This document shows, in pieces, positions 1 through 7,963 of a DNA stretch of 64,000 nt; within the stretch, counting starts at the first letter, position 1; each line of letters opens with the position of its first letter. The notes under the pieces were generated by a model, which was not told the DNA's origin, did not search any database, and saw only the letters and a program-made list of their open reading frames with translations. The position numbers and the translations under genes are program-made. This DNA is from Geomicrobium sediminis. GTDB lineage: Bacteria > Bacillota > Bacilli > Bacillales > Marinococcaceae. Location: NCBI RefSeq assembly GCF_016908595.1, contig NZ_JAFBEC010000003.1, forward strand, positions 124,001 through 188,000, in the 5' to 3' direction.

Positions 1-417
1 GCAGAAGGCCCAAAAACAATTGAGTTTAATGCTCGATTTGGAGACCCAGAAGCGCAAGTCGTTCTTTCTCGTATGGAAAGCGACCTTGTTGATATTATTC
101 AAGCTGTATTAAATGACGAAGAGCCAGCGGTCCATTGGTCAGAAGAAGCCGTTGTTGGTGTTGTACTCGCAGCAGACGGTTACCCGAGTAGCTATACGAA
201 AGGATTACCCGTGCCAAAGCGACCGAGCGGAGAGGTGTTCTACGCAGGAGTTGAGAGAGGTTCCAAGGGGCTTACAAGTAGCGGGGGTCGTGTGTATATT
301 GCCATTGGCAAAGGTTCATCATTGAAAGAAGCACAAGCAAAAGCCTATGAAAATGTAGACTCGTTAGATACAACAGGTTATCATTACCGAACCGATATTG
401 CGTACCGAGCGCTATAA
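1..417 (+). CDS. purD: Phosphoribosylamine-glycine ligase PurD, C-terminal part (5' end outside window)
   Basis: The frame is open from base 1. It begins AEGPKTIEFNARFGDPEAQ, the conserved ATP-grasp segment near the C-terminus of PurD, and runs about 138 codons to TAA. PurD makes glycinamide ribonucleotide from phosphoribosylamine, glycine and ATP in purine synthesis; it is normally the last gene of the pur operon. A strong terminator follows directly, which fits an operon end. The next Bacillus landmark, yerA, lies about 12 kb downstream, so genes have been gained between purD and yerA compared with B. subtilis. The call is firm although only the C-terminal third is visible. Confidence 0.95.
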   Translation, partial: AEGPKTIEFNARFGDPEAQVVLSRMESDLVDIIQAVLNDEEPAVHWSEEAVVGVVLAADGYPSSYTKGLPVPKRPSGEVFYAGVERGSKGLTSSGGRVYIAIGKGSSLKEAQAKAYENVDSLDTTGYHYRTDIAYRAL

Positions 418-430
418 TGATCGTGAAGAA

Positions 431-455
431 ACCACCCTTTTGAGGGTGGTTTTTT
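431..455 (+). terminator. Intrinsic terminator after purD
   Basis: ACCACCC and GGGTGGT arms with a short TTTTGA loop are followed by TTTTT. It lies 14 bases after the purD stop and would end the pur operon. Confidence 0.85.
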
Positions 456-538
456 ATGTTTGTAAGGCACGCTTTTGTATCCGAAGACTAAGTCTTAAAT
501 CACATCGCGACAAGAATTTTTGGCTAGTAACGACGCGA

Positions 539-569
539 GATCAACCGTTTACACGTGAACAGGTTGATC
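539..569. promoter_or_regulatory. Palindrome upstream of the aldehyde dehydrogenase; possible operator
   Basis: GATCAACC and GGTTGATC form perfect 8-bp arms around a partly symmetrical core containing ACGT. There is no T-tract, so a terminator is unlikely. It lies 68 bp before the aldehyde dehydrogenase ATG, where a regulator could bind. No regulator is encoded next to it, so the binding protein is unknown. Confidence 0.35.
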
Positions 570-636
570 GTTCGATAGGTTTAAATTTATGGACAGCGGG
601 AACACCCTCTGTACAATCAAAGGGAGTGAAGCAATC

Positions 637-2061
637 ATGTTTAAACACGAAAACAAGTTGTTTATTAACGGTGAATGGATTGACTCAACAAATGATGAAA
701 CAATTAACGTAATTAACCCTGCGACTGAAGAAGTGATCGGTACAATTTCAGCGAGTACTAGCGAAGATTTAGATAAAGCTGTTCAAGCAGCGCGGGATGC
801 TTTACCCGCATTTTCTAGAACGATTAAGAAAGAACGTATTGATTTATTAAATCGAATTGCAGATGAATATGAGAAGCGCAAAGATGAGTTTATTGATGTG
901 ATGACACTAGAACTTGGTGCGCCACGGACAATCTCTGAAAACGTTCATTATGAAATGGGACTCGCTCATTTTCGAACGGTCGCAAAAGCATTAGAAGACT
1001 ATTCGTTTGAAGAAGAGCGTGGAGGTCATACGGTCGTTAAGGAATCAGTCGGTGTTAGCGGGTTGATTACACCGTGGAATTTCCCGACGAATCAGACGTC
1101 AACGAAGATTGCTGGGGCAATTGCAGCGGGAAGTACGATTGTCTTAAAGCCATCAGAAGAGACTCCGTATGCAGCGATTATGCTTGCAGAAATTATTGAA
1201 AAGGCAGGAGCACCAAAAGGTGTCTTTAACCTCGTAAATGGAACAGGAGATACGATCGGTGATGGCATTAGTTCTCACCCAGACATCGATTTCGTGTCGT
1301 TTACCGGTTCTGGAGCAGTAGGAACGAAAGTAATGGAAAATGCATCACAAACGATTAAGAATGTCGCACTTGAACTTGGCGGAAAGTCTCCACTCTTCGT
1401 TTTGAAAGATGCCGACCTTCAAAAAGCTGCAAAGTCCGCCGCTCAACACATGATGCTCAATAGTGGACAAGTTTGTTCAGCTGGAACGCGAATTCTAGTT
1501 CCAAAAGAAATGCAATCAGACTTTGAAACGGCGTTAGTCCAAGCGTTAGACAAGTTTAAGATGGGTGATCCACAAGATACAGCCAACTTTACTGGACCTC
1601 TCATTTCAAAGAAACAATACGATACGGTTCAGTCTTATATCAAAAAGGGACAAGAAGAAGGTGCTCGCCTCGTAGAAGGTGGGGAAGGAAAGCCTGATGG
1701 TCTAGAAACAGGCTATTATGTAAAACCGACGATTTTCTCAGATGTATCGAATGATATGGTTATCGCTCGAGAAGAGATCTTCGGTCCTGTAACGGCGATT
1801 ATTACGTATGACGACATTGAAGAAGGTCTTCGAATTGCTAACGATACTCCGTATGGCTTAGCAGGATATGTTATTGGTGAAGATGAGAAATCCTTGAAAT
1901 ATGTCGCAAGCAACATTCGCGCCGGTCAAATTACAGTAAATGATGCCAAAACGGATCATCTAGCGCCATTTGGTGGTTTCAAACAATCTGGAATTGGTCG
2001 TGAGTGGGGCGACTTTGGTATTGAAGAGTATCTAGAAGAAAAAGCAATTATGGGAGTGTAA
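637..2061 (+). CDS. NAD(P)-dependent aldehyde dehydrogenase
   Basis: This is a 474-residue ALDH superfamily enzyme that oxidises an aldehyde to a carboxylate. Visible landmarks are the N-terminal INGEWIDS segment, the cofactor-binding PWNFP and LKPSEETP segments, general base Glu246 (LELGGK), nucleophile Cys280 (SGQVCSAG) and EEIFGPV. The ATG at 637 follows AAAGGGAG at good spacing; an in-frame ATG at 589 has no ribosome site. It resembles the general-purpose ALDHs of staphylococci and bacilli more than the betaine aldehyde dehydrogenase encoded at 4359, so the substrate is unknown. It is monocistronic, bounded by hairpins on both sides, with a palindrome in its upstream region. Confidence 0.88.
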   Translation: MFKHENKLFINGEWIDSTNDETINVINPATEEVIGTISASTSEDLDKAVQAARDALPAFSRTIKKERIDLLNRIADEYEKRKDEFIDVMTLELGAPRTISENVHYEMGLAHFRTVAKALEDYSFEEERGGHTVVKESVGVSGLITPWNFPTNQTSTKIAGAIAAGSTIVLKPSEETPYAAIMLAEIIEKAGAPKGVFNLVNGTGDTIGDGISSHPDIDFVSFTGSGAVGTKVMENASQTIKNVALELGGKSPLFVLKDADLQKAAKSAAQHMMLNSGQVCSAGTRILVPKEMQSDFETALVQALDKFKMGDPQDTANFTGPLISKKQYDTVQSYIKKGQEEGARLVEGGEGKPDGLETGYYVKPTIFSDVSNDMVIAREEIFGPVTAIITYDDIEEGLRIANDTPYGLAGYVIGEDEKSLKYVASNIRAGQITVNDAKTDHLAPFGGFKQSGIGREWGDFGIEEYLEEKAIMGV

Positions 2062-2065
2062 ACGA

Positions 2066-2095
2066 ACAACCGAAGGTCATCCCTTCGGTTGTTTC
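2066..2095 (+). terminator. Terminator-like hairpin after the aldehyde dehydrogenase
   Basis: ACAACCGAAGG and CCTTCGGTTGT are perfect 11-bp arms with a 5-base loop. The T-tract is short, so termination may be partial. Confidence 0.65.
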
Positions 2096-2111
2096 TAAGC
2101 GAGGTGGAAAA

Positions 2112-2474
2112 GTGAAGCGGCACGTCGTTTTCTATGATGCTACGTGTACACTATGCCAAGGGCTAAAACGAACGATGAAGAAGTTGGATTGCAATCAAAA
2201 CGTCGATTGGTACCCTGTTCAAGAAGTTAGTAATAAGACGAAAAGACTGGCAGCGCAATTTAAGGATATGGAAAAAGAAATTTACTTGTTAAGTAATGCG
2301 AAGACTGTGTATATCGGGTATAATGCCATTCGAAAGCTTTTGATTACAATACCGATTACAAGGCCAATTGGAATCGTTCTATATGTACCTGGTGCGCGTC
2401 TTATAGGGCAACCGGTTTACCGATTTGTTTCAAACAGGCGCCATCGTTGGTTCAAAACACTGCCTTACAAATAA
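2112..2474 (+). CDS. DCC-family (DUF393, YuxK-like) thiol-disulfide protein
   Basis: This 120-residue protein begins VVFYDATCTLCQG. The CxxC pair (Cys12, Cys15) after a VFYD strand is the signature of the DCC/DUF393 family, small thioredoxin-like proteins of poorly known function (YuxK in B. subtilis). Translation starts at GTG after GAGGTGG. The positively charged C-terminal half (RFVSNRRHRWFK) is usual for the family. It has its own space between the ALDH hairpin and a convergent lipoprotein gene, and the context gives no clear function. Confidence 0.8.
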   Translation: MKRHVVFYDATCTLCQGLKRTMKKLDCNQNVDWYPVQEVSNKTKRLAAQFKDMEKEIYLLSNAKTVYIGYNAIRKLLITIPITRPIGIVLYVPGARLIGQPVYRFVSNRRHRWFKTLPYK

Positions 2475-2479
2475 GCATA

Positions 2480-2503
2480 ATAAAAAGTGCCCCGAAAGGG
2501 ACA
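2480..2503 (-). terminator. Terminator of the betaine-binding lipoprotein gene
   Basis: Read on the minus strand, GTGTCCC, a TTTC loop and GGGGCAC are followed by TTTTTATT. It sits just past the stop of the 2509-3414 gene and separates it from the convergent DCC gene. Confidence 0.7.
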
Positions 2504-2508
2504 CCTAA

Positions 2509-3414
2509 TTATTGAACGTCTAGCCATTCGTCAACCGTTTCACGATTGTCGTCGATCCATTTTTGAGCAGCTTCTTCTTCTCCCATACCCTCTTCAGAGA
2601 TGTAGAGCATGACTGCGTTCATATCATCTGTTGTCCAATAGAAGTTATCAAGAATTTGGAAAGCGACTGGGTCGTCTTCTTCTAAGCCTTCGCGTACGAT
2701 TGTACGAATTTCACCGTCTTCTTGGAAAATTCCTTTTGGATCTTCAAGAAACTTTAAATCGTGCGTATTAAATTTCCAGTGTGGTTGCCAAGCAGTGACA
2801 ACAATCGGTTCTTCATTTGCAATATGTGTTGCTAGTTCTTGAGTCATTGCAGCGTCGAAGCTTGTCTGTACGGTTACATCATCAATGCCGTATTCTTCTA
2901 GAGCTTCTTCAGTTGTTGATACGACCCCAGCACCTGCATCAATACCTGTAATTTGACTTACGACAGAACCATCAAGTTCTTCAATTGAATCGATGTCCAT
3001 GTACGTTGGTACAGCAAGACCCGTTTGAGCGTTTTCAAGATTCGGTCCAAGATCAACGACTTCATCGCCAAACTGTTCGTAGTCGTATTTCATATCATCT
3101 GGTAACCAACCTGCGACGTGAGCGTCTGCGTCACCAGAAGCAACACTTGCCCACATGACTCCTTGCTCGACCGTCGTAATGGTCGTGTCGTAACCCGCTT
3201 CTTCTAGGACGAGTTTCATTACGTTATTTGATGCAACTTCAGAATCCCACGTTACGTATACGAGTTCAAGCTCGCCACCTTCTGTAGCCGATTCTGTTGT
3301 TTCTTCTTCCTCGGTTGCGCCGGCATCATCATTTGCGGCATCTTCATCTCCATTCCCGCAAGCTGCGAGCATGACTGCGCTGATCCCTAATAAAGAATGC
3401 TTCCAATACTTCAT
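2509..3414 (-). CDS. Glycine betaine/choline-type ABC transporter substrate-binding lipoprotein (OpuAC family)
   Basis: This is a 301-residue exported lipoprotein. The signal peptide ends in the lipobox LAAC and is followed by an Asp/Glu-rich linker. Betaine-binding family landmarks are VYVTWDSEVAS, the Trp of GVMWASVASGDADA, AGWLP and TAWQPHW; in this family tryptophans form the cage for quaternary amines. The domain order is the ProX-like one, not the permuted order of B. subtilis OpuAC. The ATG at 3414 is six bases after AAGGAGA. No permease or ATPase gene is adjacent, so the transport partners must lie elsewhere. A GbsR-like palindrome upstream suggests control by choline. The acidic composition fits a salt-adapted host. 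Confidence 0.88.
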   Translation of the reverse strand: MKYWKHSLLGISAVMLAACGNGDEDAANDDAGATEEEETTESATEGGELELVYVTWDSEVASNNVMKLVLEEAGYDTTITTVEQGVMWASVASGDADAHVAGWLPDDMKYDYEQFGDEVVDLGPNLENAQTGLAVPTYMDIDSIEELDGSVVSQITGIDAGAGVVSTTEEALEEYGIDDVTVQTSFDAAMTQELATHIANEEPIVVTAWQPHWKFNTHDLKFLEDPKGIFQEDGEIRTIVREGLEEDDPVAFQILDNFYWTTDDMNAVMLYISEEGMGEEEAAQKWIDDNRETVDEWLDVQ

Positions 3415-3442
3415 AAACACTCTCCTTCAAAGAATTTCGTTT

Positions 3443-3460
3443 GTTTAATATTATTTAAAC
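3443..3460. promoter_or_regulatory. Putative GbsR operator 1 (betaine-binding lipoprotein gene)
   Basis: The 18-bp palindrome GTTTAATATTATTTAAAC lies 29 bp upstream of the lipoprotein ATG on the minus strand. It matches the sequences upstream of gbsR and gbsA in both arms and length. Confidence 0.65.
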
Positions 3461-3527
3461 GTTGCTTATAGGTTATCATAAATATGAGTGAAGTCAAACA
3501 ATAAGGTGTTTGTCACAAAAAGTAAAC

Positions 3528-3556
3528 TTGCAAAGACGAAACCTCAAAGCTATACT
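3528..3556 (+). promoter_or_regulatory. Sigma-A promoter of gbsR
   Basis: TTGCAA, a 17-bp spacer and TATACT (3551-3556) predict a start near 3563. The putative operator at 3569-3586 lies just downstream, a roadblock arrangement. Confidence 0.65.
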
Positions 3557-3568
3557 AGTTTTGAAAAT

Positions 3569-3586
3569 GTTTTATATGTTTTAAAC
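3569..3586. promoter_or_regulatory. Putative GbsR operator 2 (gbsR)
   Basis: GTTTTATATGTTTTAAAC shares the GTTT..A and TTAAAC arms and the 18-bp length of the other two sites. It lies between the gbsR promoter and its ribosome site, which suggests autoregulation. Confidence 0.6.
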
Positions 3587-3602
3587 AAAAGGGGTGCTAG
3601 CG

Positions 3603-4172
3603 ATGTCTGATCATTCAGCAGCTCAAGAAGAACTAGAACAAATTCATGCTCTTATTAAAAACGGTATTGCCGATACAATGGATATTTACGGAGTGAATCG
3701 CTCTGTAGGCCAACTTTATGCAACGCTGTATCTAAGTGATGAACCGATGACACTCGATCAATTAAGAGACGAACTTGGCATGAGTAAAGGTAGCATGAGC
3801 CTAGGTGTAAGAAAACTTCTTGAAGAAAAGATTATTCATAGAGTCTATCGAAAAGGCGAACGTAAAGACCTGTATCAAGCAGAACAAGATTTTTTCCAGT
3901 TTTTTATTTCTTTCTTTACTCGTCGTTGGGAAAGGGAAAAGAACGTGAACTTGTATGCTGTTAAGCAGGCACAGCCACGTTATCAAGCATTAATGGAAGA
4001 CCCAGACACACCAGAAGATGTCCGTGCAGAAGCAGAACGACATTTCAATAAGATTAATGATTCACTACAATACTACCGTTTTCTTGATATTCTCGTTGAA
4101 GAATTTGAAGAAGGCGACTTGGCTCAAAAGCTTCTTGAACGTCATAACAAAAGACAAGCATCTGAATCGTAA
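3603..4172 (+). CDS. gbsR: Choline-responsive transcriptional repressor GbsR
   Basis: This 189-residue regulator has a MarR-like winged helix in its first half (YLSDEPMTLDQLRDELGMSKGSMSLGVRKLLEEKIIHRVYRKGERKDLY) and a helical C-terminal half, the GbsR architecture; B. subtilis GbsR is about 180 residues. GbsR senses choline and represses gbsAB and a choline importer. The ATG at 3603 has AAAGGGG upstream; an in-frame GTG at 3594 overlaps that ribosome site. It stands directly upstream of gbsA in the same direction and divergent from the binding lipoprotein gene. The three matching palindromes near these genes are its likely targets. Confidence 0.92.
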   Translation: MSDHSAAQEELEQIHALIKNGIADTMDIYGVNRSVGQLYATLYLSDEPMTLDQLRDELGMSKGSMSLGVRKLLEEKIIHRVYRKGERKDLYQAEQDFFQFFISFFTRRWEREKNVNLYAVKQAQPRYQALMEDPDTPEDVRAEAERHFNKINDSLQYYRFLDILVEEFEEGDLAQKLLERHNKRQASES

Positions 4173-4177
4173 CGCAT

Positions 4178-4215
4178 AAAGAGCGAGTACCTATAGAGGG
4201 ACTCGTTCTTTTTAT
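4178..4215 (+). terminator. Terminator after gbsR
   Basis: AAAGAGCGAGT and ACTCGTTCTTT arms with one mismatch are followed by a T-run. It separates gbsR from the gbsAB transcript. Confidence 0.75.
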
Positions 4216-4275
4216 ATTGTGCTTAGGCTAGGAATGCCCTCAGACTGCCAATCTTATAAATTATAATCATTTCCT

Positions 4276-4304
4276 TTGACAGTTATTTTGAACGGTGGTA
4301 AATT
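4276..4304 (+). promoter_or_regulatory. Sigma-A promoter of gbsAB
   Basis: A consensus TTGACA, a 17-bp spacer and TAAATT predict a start around 4311, just before the putative operator at 4319. Confidence 0.6.
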
Positions 4305-4318
4305 ATTATACATAGAAC

Positions 4319-4336
4319 GTTTAATATATATTAAAT
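4319..4336. promoter_or_regulatory. Putative GbsR operator 3 (gbsAB)
   Basis: GTTTAATATATATTAAAT is the third copy of the 18-bp palindrome. It lies between the TTGACA promoter and the gbsA ribosome site, where a bound repressor would block elongation. Confidence 0.65.
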
Positions 4337-4358
4337 GAATTGAAGGAGAGTGAGTTCC

Positions 4359-5831
4359 TTGGAATTAAAAATGTACATTAATGGCGAATGGACCGAATCG
4401 GTGCATGGCGCAACGAGGGACATTATTAATCCGTTTAATCAAGAAGTGATTGCAACGGCTACAGAAGGAACACGTGAAGATACAGAGAAAGCAATTCGTG
4501 CTGCTCGAGTAGCATTTGATAAAGGAAGTTGGAGTACGACACCAGCGAGTGATCGTGGCAAGATTGTCGGTCACATCGGTCGTCTAATTAGAGAGAATGC
4601 GTTGGAACTAGCGCGACTAGAGACGCTTGATACAGGAAAGACGCTTGAAGAGAGTAAGGGAGATATGGAAGACATTGCGAATGTCTTTGAATTCTTTAGT
4701 GGACTGGCCGACAAAGATGGCGGCGAAGTCATTGAAAGTCCAATTCCTGACTCGACGAGCAAGGTTGTACGCGAACCTATTGGTGTATGTGGTCAAATTA
4801 CACCATGGAATTATCCATTGCTCCAAGCAGCGTGGAAGCTTGCTCCAGCATTAGCAGCAGGAAATACACTCGTCATGAAGCCGAGTGAAATTACTCCGCT
4901 AACAACGGTTCGTGTCTTTGAACTGTTTGAAGAAGCAGGAGTACCAAAAGGTGTTGCTAACCTCGTTCTTGGAACAGGTCAAGAAGTAGGAGCGCCACTA
5001 TCAGAAAGTCATGATGTTGACCTAGTGTCCTTTACAGGCGGAATTGAAACAGGAAAAACGATTATGAAATCAGCAAGTGACAACGTAAAGAAAATCGCGT
5101 TGGAGCTCGGTGGTAAGAACCCGAACATCGTATTTGCAGATGCAGACTTTGACACAGCGGTTGATCAAGCATTGAACGCTGCCTTTTTCCACGGTGGCCA
5201 AGTTTGTTCAGCAGGATCACGCTTACTAATAGAAGAATCATTGCATGACCAATTTGTTGAAGAACTAATTAAGCGTGCGAGTAACATTACGCTTGGAAAT
5301 GGCTTTGATGAGGCAACAGAGTCAGGACCACTAATTTCAAAAGAACACCGTGAAAAAGTGGAAGCCTACATTGAAGTAGGTGTAAACGAAGGTGCAACGC
5401 TTGCACTTGGTGGAAAGCGTCCAGAAGGTGAAGCGTTTCAGAATGGATTCTTCTTTGAGCCGACAATTTTCACAAACTGTACGTCTGAAATGAGAATCGT
5501 TCAAGAAGAAATCTTCGGTCCTGTCATTACAGTCGAGACGTTTACAACGACTGAAGAAGCAATAGAAAAAGCAAATGACACGATTTACGGTCTTGCAGGT
5601 GCGGTCTTTACAAACGACATTGATCGCGGTGAAGAAGTAGCTGAGCGCCTTCGAATGGGGACGGTCTGGATTAACGATTTCCACCCCTACTTTGCACAAG
5701 CCCCTTGGGGTGGTTACAAGCAATCAGGATTTGGTCGTGAATTAGGAAAGGTTGGACTCGAAGAATATACCGAAGTCAAACACATTTTTAGAAATAAAAA
5801 ACCGGCAGCCGTTAACTGGTTCCAGTCATAA
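4359..5831 (+). CDS. gbsA: Betaine aldehyde dehydrogenase GbsA
   Basis: This 490-residue enzyme oxidises glycine betaine aldehyde to glycine betaine, the second step of choline conversion to osmoprotectant. It follows GbsA of Bacillus almost segment for segment: DIINPFNQEVIATATEG, GVCGQITPWNYPLLQA, LELGGKNPNIVF with the general-base Glu, GGQVCSAGSRLL with the catalytic Cys, and the C-terminal KPAAVNWF. The best start is TTG 4359, eight bases after AAGGAGAG; GTG 4350 overlaps that site and ATG 4371 is a weaker option. gbsB follows after 17 bases, so the two are cotranscribed. Confidence 0.96.
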   Translation: MELKMYINGEWTESVHGATRDIINPFNQEVIATATEGTREDTEKAIRAARVAFDKGSWSTTPASDRGKIVGHIGRLIRENALELARLETLDTGKTLEESKGDMEDIANVFEFFSGLADKDGGEVIESPIPDSTSKVVREPIGVCGQITPWNYPLLQAAWKLAPALAAGNTLVMKPSEITPLTTVRVFELFEEAGVPKGVANLVLGTGQEVGAPLSESHDVDLVSFTGGIETGKTIMKSASDNVKKIALELGGKNPNIVFADADFDTAVDQALNAAFFHGGQVCSAGSRLLIEESLHDQFVEELIKRASNITLGNGFDEATESGPLISKEHREKVEAYIEVGVNEGATLALGGKRPEGEAFQNGFFFEPTIFTNCTSEMRIVQEEIFGPVITVETFTTTEEAIEKANDTIYGLAGAVFTNDIDRGEEVAERLRMGTVWINDFHPYFAQAPWGGYKQSGFGRELGKVGLEEYTEVKHIFRNKKPAAVNWFQS

Positions 5832-5848
5832 TAAAGGAGAGATTATTG

Positions 5849-7057
5849 ATGAGTATGCACATGAAAGTAGAAGCGATGTTAGGGTATCACACGTTTGAAG
5901 TACCAACAGCAATTAAGCACGGAATCGACTCGATTCAATATTTAGGAGAAGAAGTAAAGAATTTAGGTTCTACAAAAGTAATGCTCGTTACTGACCCTGG
6001 TATTTACAATGCTGGCGTAACTAAGCCGGTTGAAGAAAGCTTGAAAAGCGCAGGCGTTGAAGTAGCAGTCTTTAACAAAGTTGAGCCAAACCCTCCAACA
6101 AGATTGATTGCTGAAGGATCGAAGTTTTATGAAGAAAACGGTTGTAACGGTTTAGTCGCAGTCGGCGGTGGTTCTTCGATGGATACGGCTAAAGCAGTTG
6201 GTGTTGAGGTAACACACGAAGGATCAGTCCTTGATTATGAAGCAGCTGAAGGAAAGAAACCTTTGGAAAACCGCGTTCCACCACTTGCAACGATTCCTAC
6301 AACAGCAGGTACAGGTTCAGAAGTTACGCAGTGGGCAGTAATTACGGATGAAAAGCGCGAGTACAAGTTCAATACTGGTGGTCCTTTAATTGCTGCGCAC
6401 GTCACGATTATTGACCCGAAACTTCACGTTTCTATGCCTCCACACGTAACGGCAATGACAGGGATTGATGCGATCGCTCACGCAGTAGAATGTTACACAA
6501 TGAAGTATGCTCAACCAGTTACAGATGCCGTAGCACTTCTTGCGATTGAATATGCGGCAACGTATATCCGTCGCGCGTTCTCTGATGGTGAAGACCTTGA
6601 AGCTCGTTACGGAATGGCACAAGCAGCGATGCTTGCTGGACTTTCTTATGGTAGTGAATCAGCCGGTGCAGCACACGCTATGAGTCAATCACTTGGTGGA
6701 ATCGTTCCAGTTGCACACGGTCAATGTGTGGCTGCAATGATGGGACCTGTGATGGAGTATAACTGGAAAGGTGCACCTGGACGTTTTGCTCGTATTGCAC
6801 AAGCGTTTGGTATTAACACAGCGGACATGACGACAGAAGAAGCTGCCAAAGCTGCTGTAAACTACATGTACGAACTCGTTGAGGAGCTTGAAGTACCGAC
6901 ACTTGAAGAACAAGGTGTTGACCCGAGCCAAGTTGAGCGTTGGGCAAAAGCTGCTATGGATGACCCACAAACTGTAGGAAATCCAAGAGACTTGACGATC
7001 CCAGCGTATGAGTGGATTTACAACCGTTGCTTCGACCGCGTAGAAAAAACGGTATAA
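5849..7057 (+). CDS. gbsB: Choline dehydrogenase GbsB (iron-type alcohol dehydrogenase)
   Basis: This 402-residue type III alcohol dehydrogenase oxidises choline to betaine aldehyde, the substrate of GbsA. Visible motifs are the NAD-binding GGGSSMDTAK, ATIPTTAGTGSEVT, and the metal-site segments TGIDAIAHAVECY and AHAMSQSLGG. The length matches B. subtilis GbsB. ATG 5849 follows AAAGGAGAG. It is the last gene of the gbsAB unit and is followed by a strong terminator. Confidence 0.94.
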   Translation: MSMHMKVEAMLGYHTFEVPTAIKHGIDSIQYLGEEVKNLGSTKVMLVTDPGIYNAGVTKPVEESLKSAGVEVAVFNKVEPNPPTRLIAEGSKFYEENGCNGLVAVGGGSSMDTAKAVGVEVTHEGSVLDYEAAEGKKPLENRVPPLATIPTTAGTGSEVTQWAVITDEKREYKFNTGGPLIAAHVTIIDPKLHVSMPPHVTAMTGIDAIAHAVECYTMKYAQPVTDAVALLAIEYAATYIRRAFSDGEDLEARYGMAQAAMLAGLSYGSESAGAAHAMSQSLGGIVPVAHGQCVAAMMGPVMEYNWKGAPGRFARIAQAFGINTADMTTEEAAKAAVNYMYELVEELEVPTLEEQGVDPSQVERWAKAAMDDPQTVGNPRDLTIPAYEWIYNRCFDRVEKTV

Positions 7058-7068
7058 ATTATATTTGA

Positions 7069-7096
7069 ACCAGACACATGTGAGTGTCTGGTTTTC
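7069..7096 (+). terminator. Terminator of gbsAB
   Basis: ACCAGACAC, a six-base loop and GTGTCTGGT form a perfect 9-bp stem followed by TTTCTT. Confidence 0.85.
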
Positions 7097-7195
7097 TTGG
7101 TTTAAAGAAGACAATTTCGCGCGTGGAATTGTAAAATGGCATAAGGCCTAATAATAATCTCATTTTTTTACAATAAAAAGAATTTCTTCCTGAAT

Positions 7196-7220
7196 GTTTA
7201 AGAATATACAACGAGGGAAC
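7196..7220 (+). promoter_or_regulatory. Possible sigma-B-like promoter for the YusW-like lipoprotein gene
   Basis: GTTTAA, a 13-bp spacer and GGGAAC resemble the general-stress consensus GTTTAA/GGGTAT, with two mismatches in the second box. It lies about 42 bp before the ATG. Evidence is weak. Confidence 0.25.
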
Positions 7221-7261
7221 TAGTCCTTTGTATTACTTAACATCACAGGAGGATTTACATC

Positions 7262-7825
7262 ATGAAAAAATTTGGAATGGCAGCACTAACAGCAGTATTT
7301 GCAACAGGACTTGTAGCATGTGGAGATACAACAGATGATGAAGGACAAGATACAGTAGAAGTACCTGCAGAAGATGAAATGGATGACGATCTAGATACAG
7401 ATGAAGATGATACAGACATGGATGATGATACAACGGAAGACACAGATTCACAAGAAGCAGCTGCTGAAGACTGGTTTGAAGAGCTTAACTTTGAGCAATT
7501 CCAATTAGACGCTGAGTACGGTGAACAAACATTTATGGTTGATTATGACTACAATGATGGTGAGCCACAAGCAGTCATCGAAGACAACCGTGATGATGAA
7601 GCGGGAGAGATTCAAGGCGAAGACGCACTTGATGAACTCGCAACAATTCTTCCAGAGATGAACATTGATGATCAAGCAACAGAAGAAGAATTAATTGAAG
7701 AAGCGATTATGGCTTTCGAACTTGACGAAGATTATGATGAGATCGAAGTTGAAGTTGAATTCTTTAACGACGCTGACATCGATGCAGATGACGAAGACGA
7801 AGATGAAGACGAGAATAACCTATAA
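7262..7825 (+). CDS. YusW-like acidic lipoprotein
   Basis: This 187-residue exported lipoprotein has a signal peptide with lipobox LVAC, then about 50 residues composed mostly of Asp, Glu and Thr. A folded part from about residue 70 (WFEELNFEQFQLDAEYGEQTFMVDYDYNDGEPQAVIEDN) has the strand pattern of the YusW-like family, whose function is unknown. The C-terminus is again strongly acidic (DADDEDEDEDENN). ATG 7262 follows AGGAGG. It is monocistronic, ended by a terminator, and sits beside the osmoprotectant genes. Extreme acidity is typical of exported proteins in salt-loving bacteria. The family call is moderate. Confidence 0.65.
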   Translation: MKKFGMAALTAVFATGLVACGDTTDDEGQDTVEVPAEDEMDDDLDTDEDDTDMDDDTTEDTDSQEAAAEDWFEELNFEQFQLDAEYGEQTFMVDYDYNDGEPQAVIEDNRDDEAGEIQGEDALDELATILPEMNIDDQATEEELIEEAIMAFELDEDYDEIEVEVEFFNDADIDADDEDEDEDENNL

Positions 7826-7842
7826 GTAAGCGCATAGTATTT

Positions 7843-7876
7843 ACCGTCTGTTCCTAATGGAACGGGCGGTTTTTTA
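7843..7876 (+). terminator. Terminator after the YusW-like gene
   Basis: ACCGTCTGTTCC and GGAACGGGCGGT pair fully with two G-U pairs around TAAT; TTTTTT follows. Confidence 0.85.
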
Positions 7877-7905
7877 TGTGAGAAAAACTTTTTTGCAAAC
7901 TAAAC

Positions 7906-7930
7906 GAACAAAATGCCGATGCTAAACGTA
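7906..7930 (+). promoter_or_regulatory. ECF-type promoter of the sigY operon
   Basis: GAAC, a 17-bp spacer and CGTA match the AAC/CGT pattern of ECF sigma promoters. It lies 34 bp before the ECF sigma gene, and autoregulation is usual for sigY. Confidence 0.4.
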
Positions 7931-7963
7931 GTAGTTATGAACAGCTCGAGAGGAGAGGTGAAA

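Noticed and set aside
590-617. TGGACA-N16-TACAAT as promoter of the first aldehyde dehydrogenase gene
   Set aside because: Transcription would start inside the ribosome binding site, leaving no usable leader.
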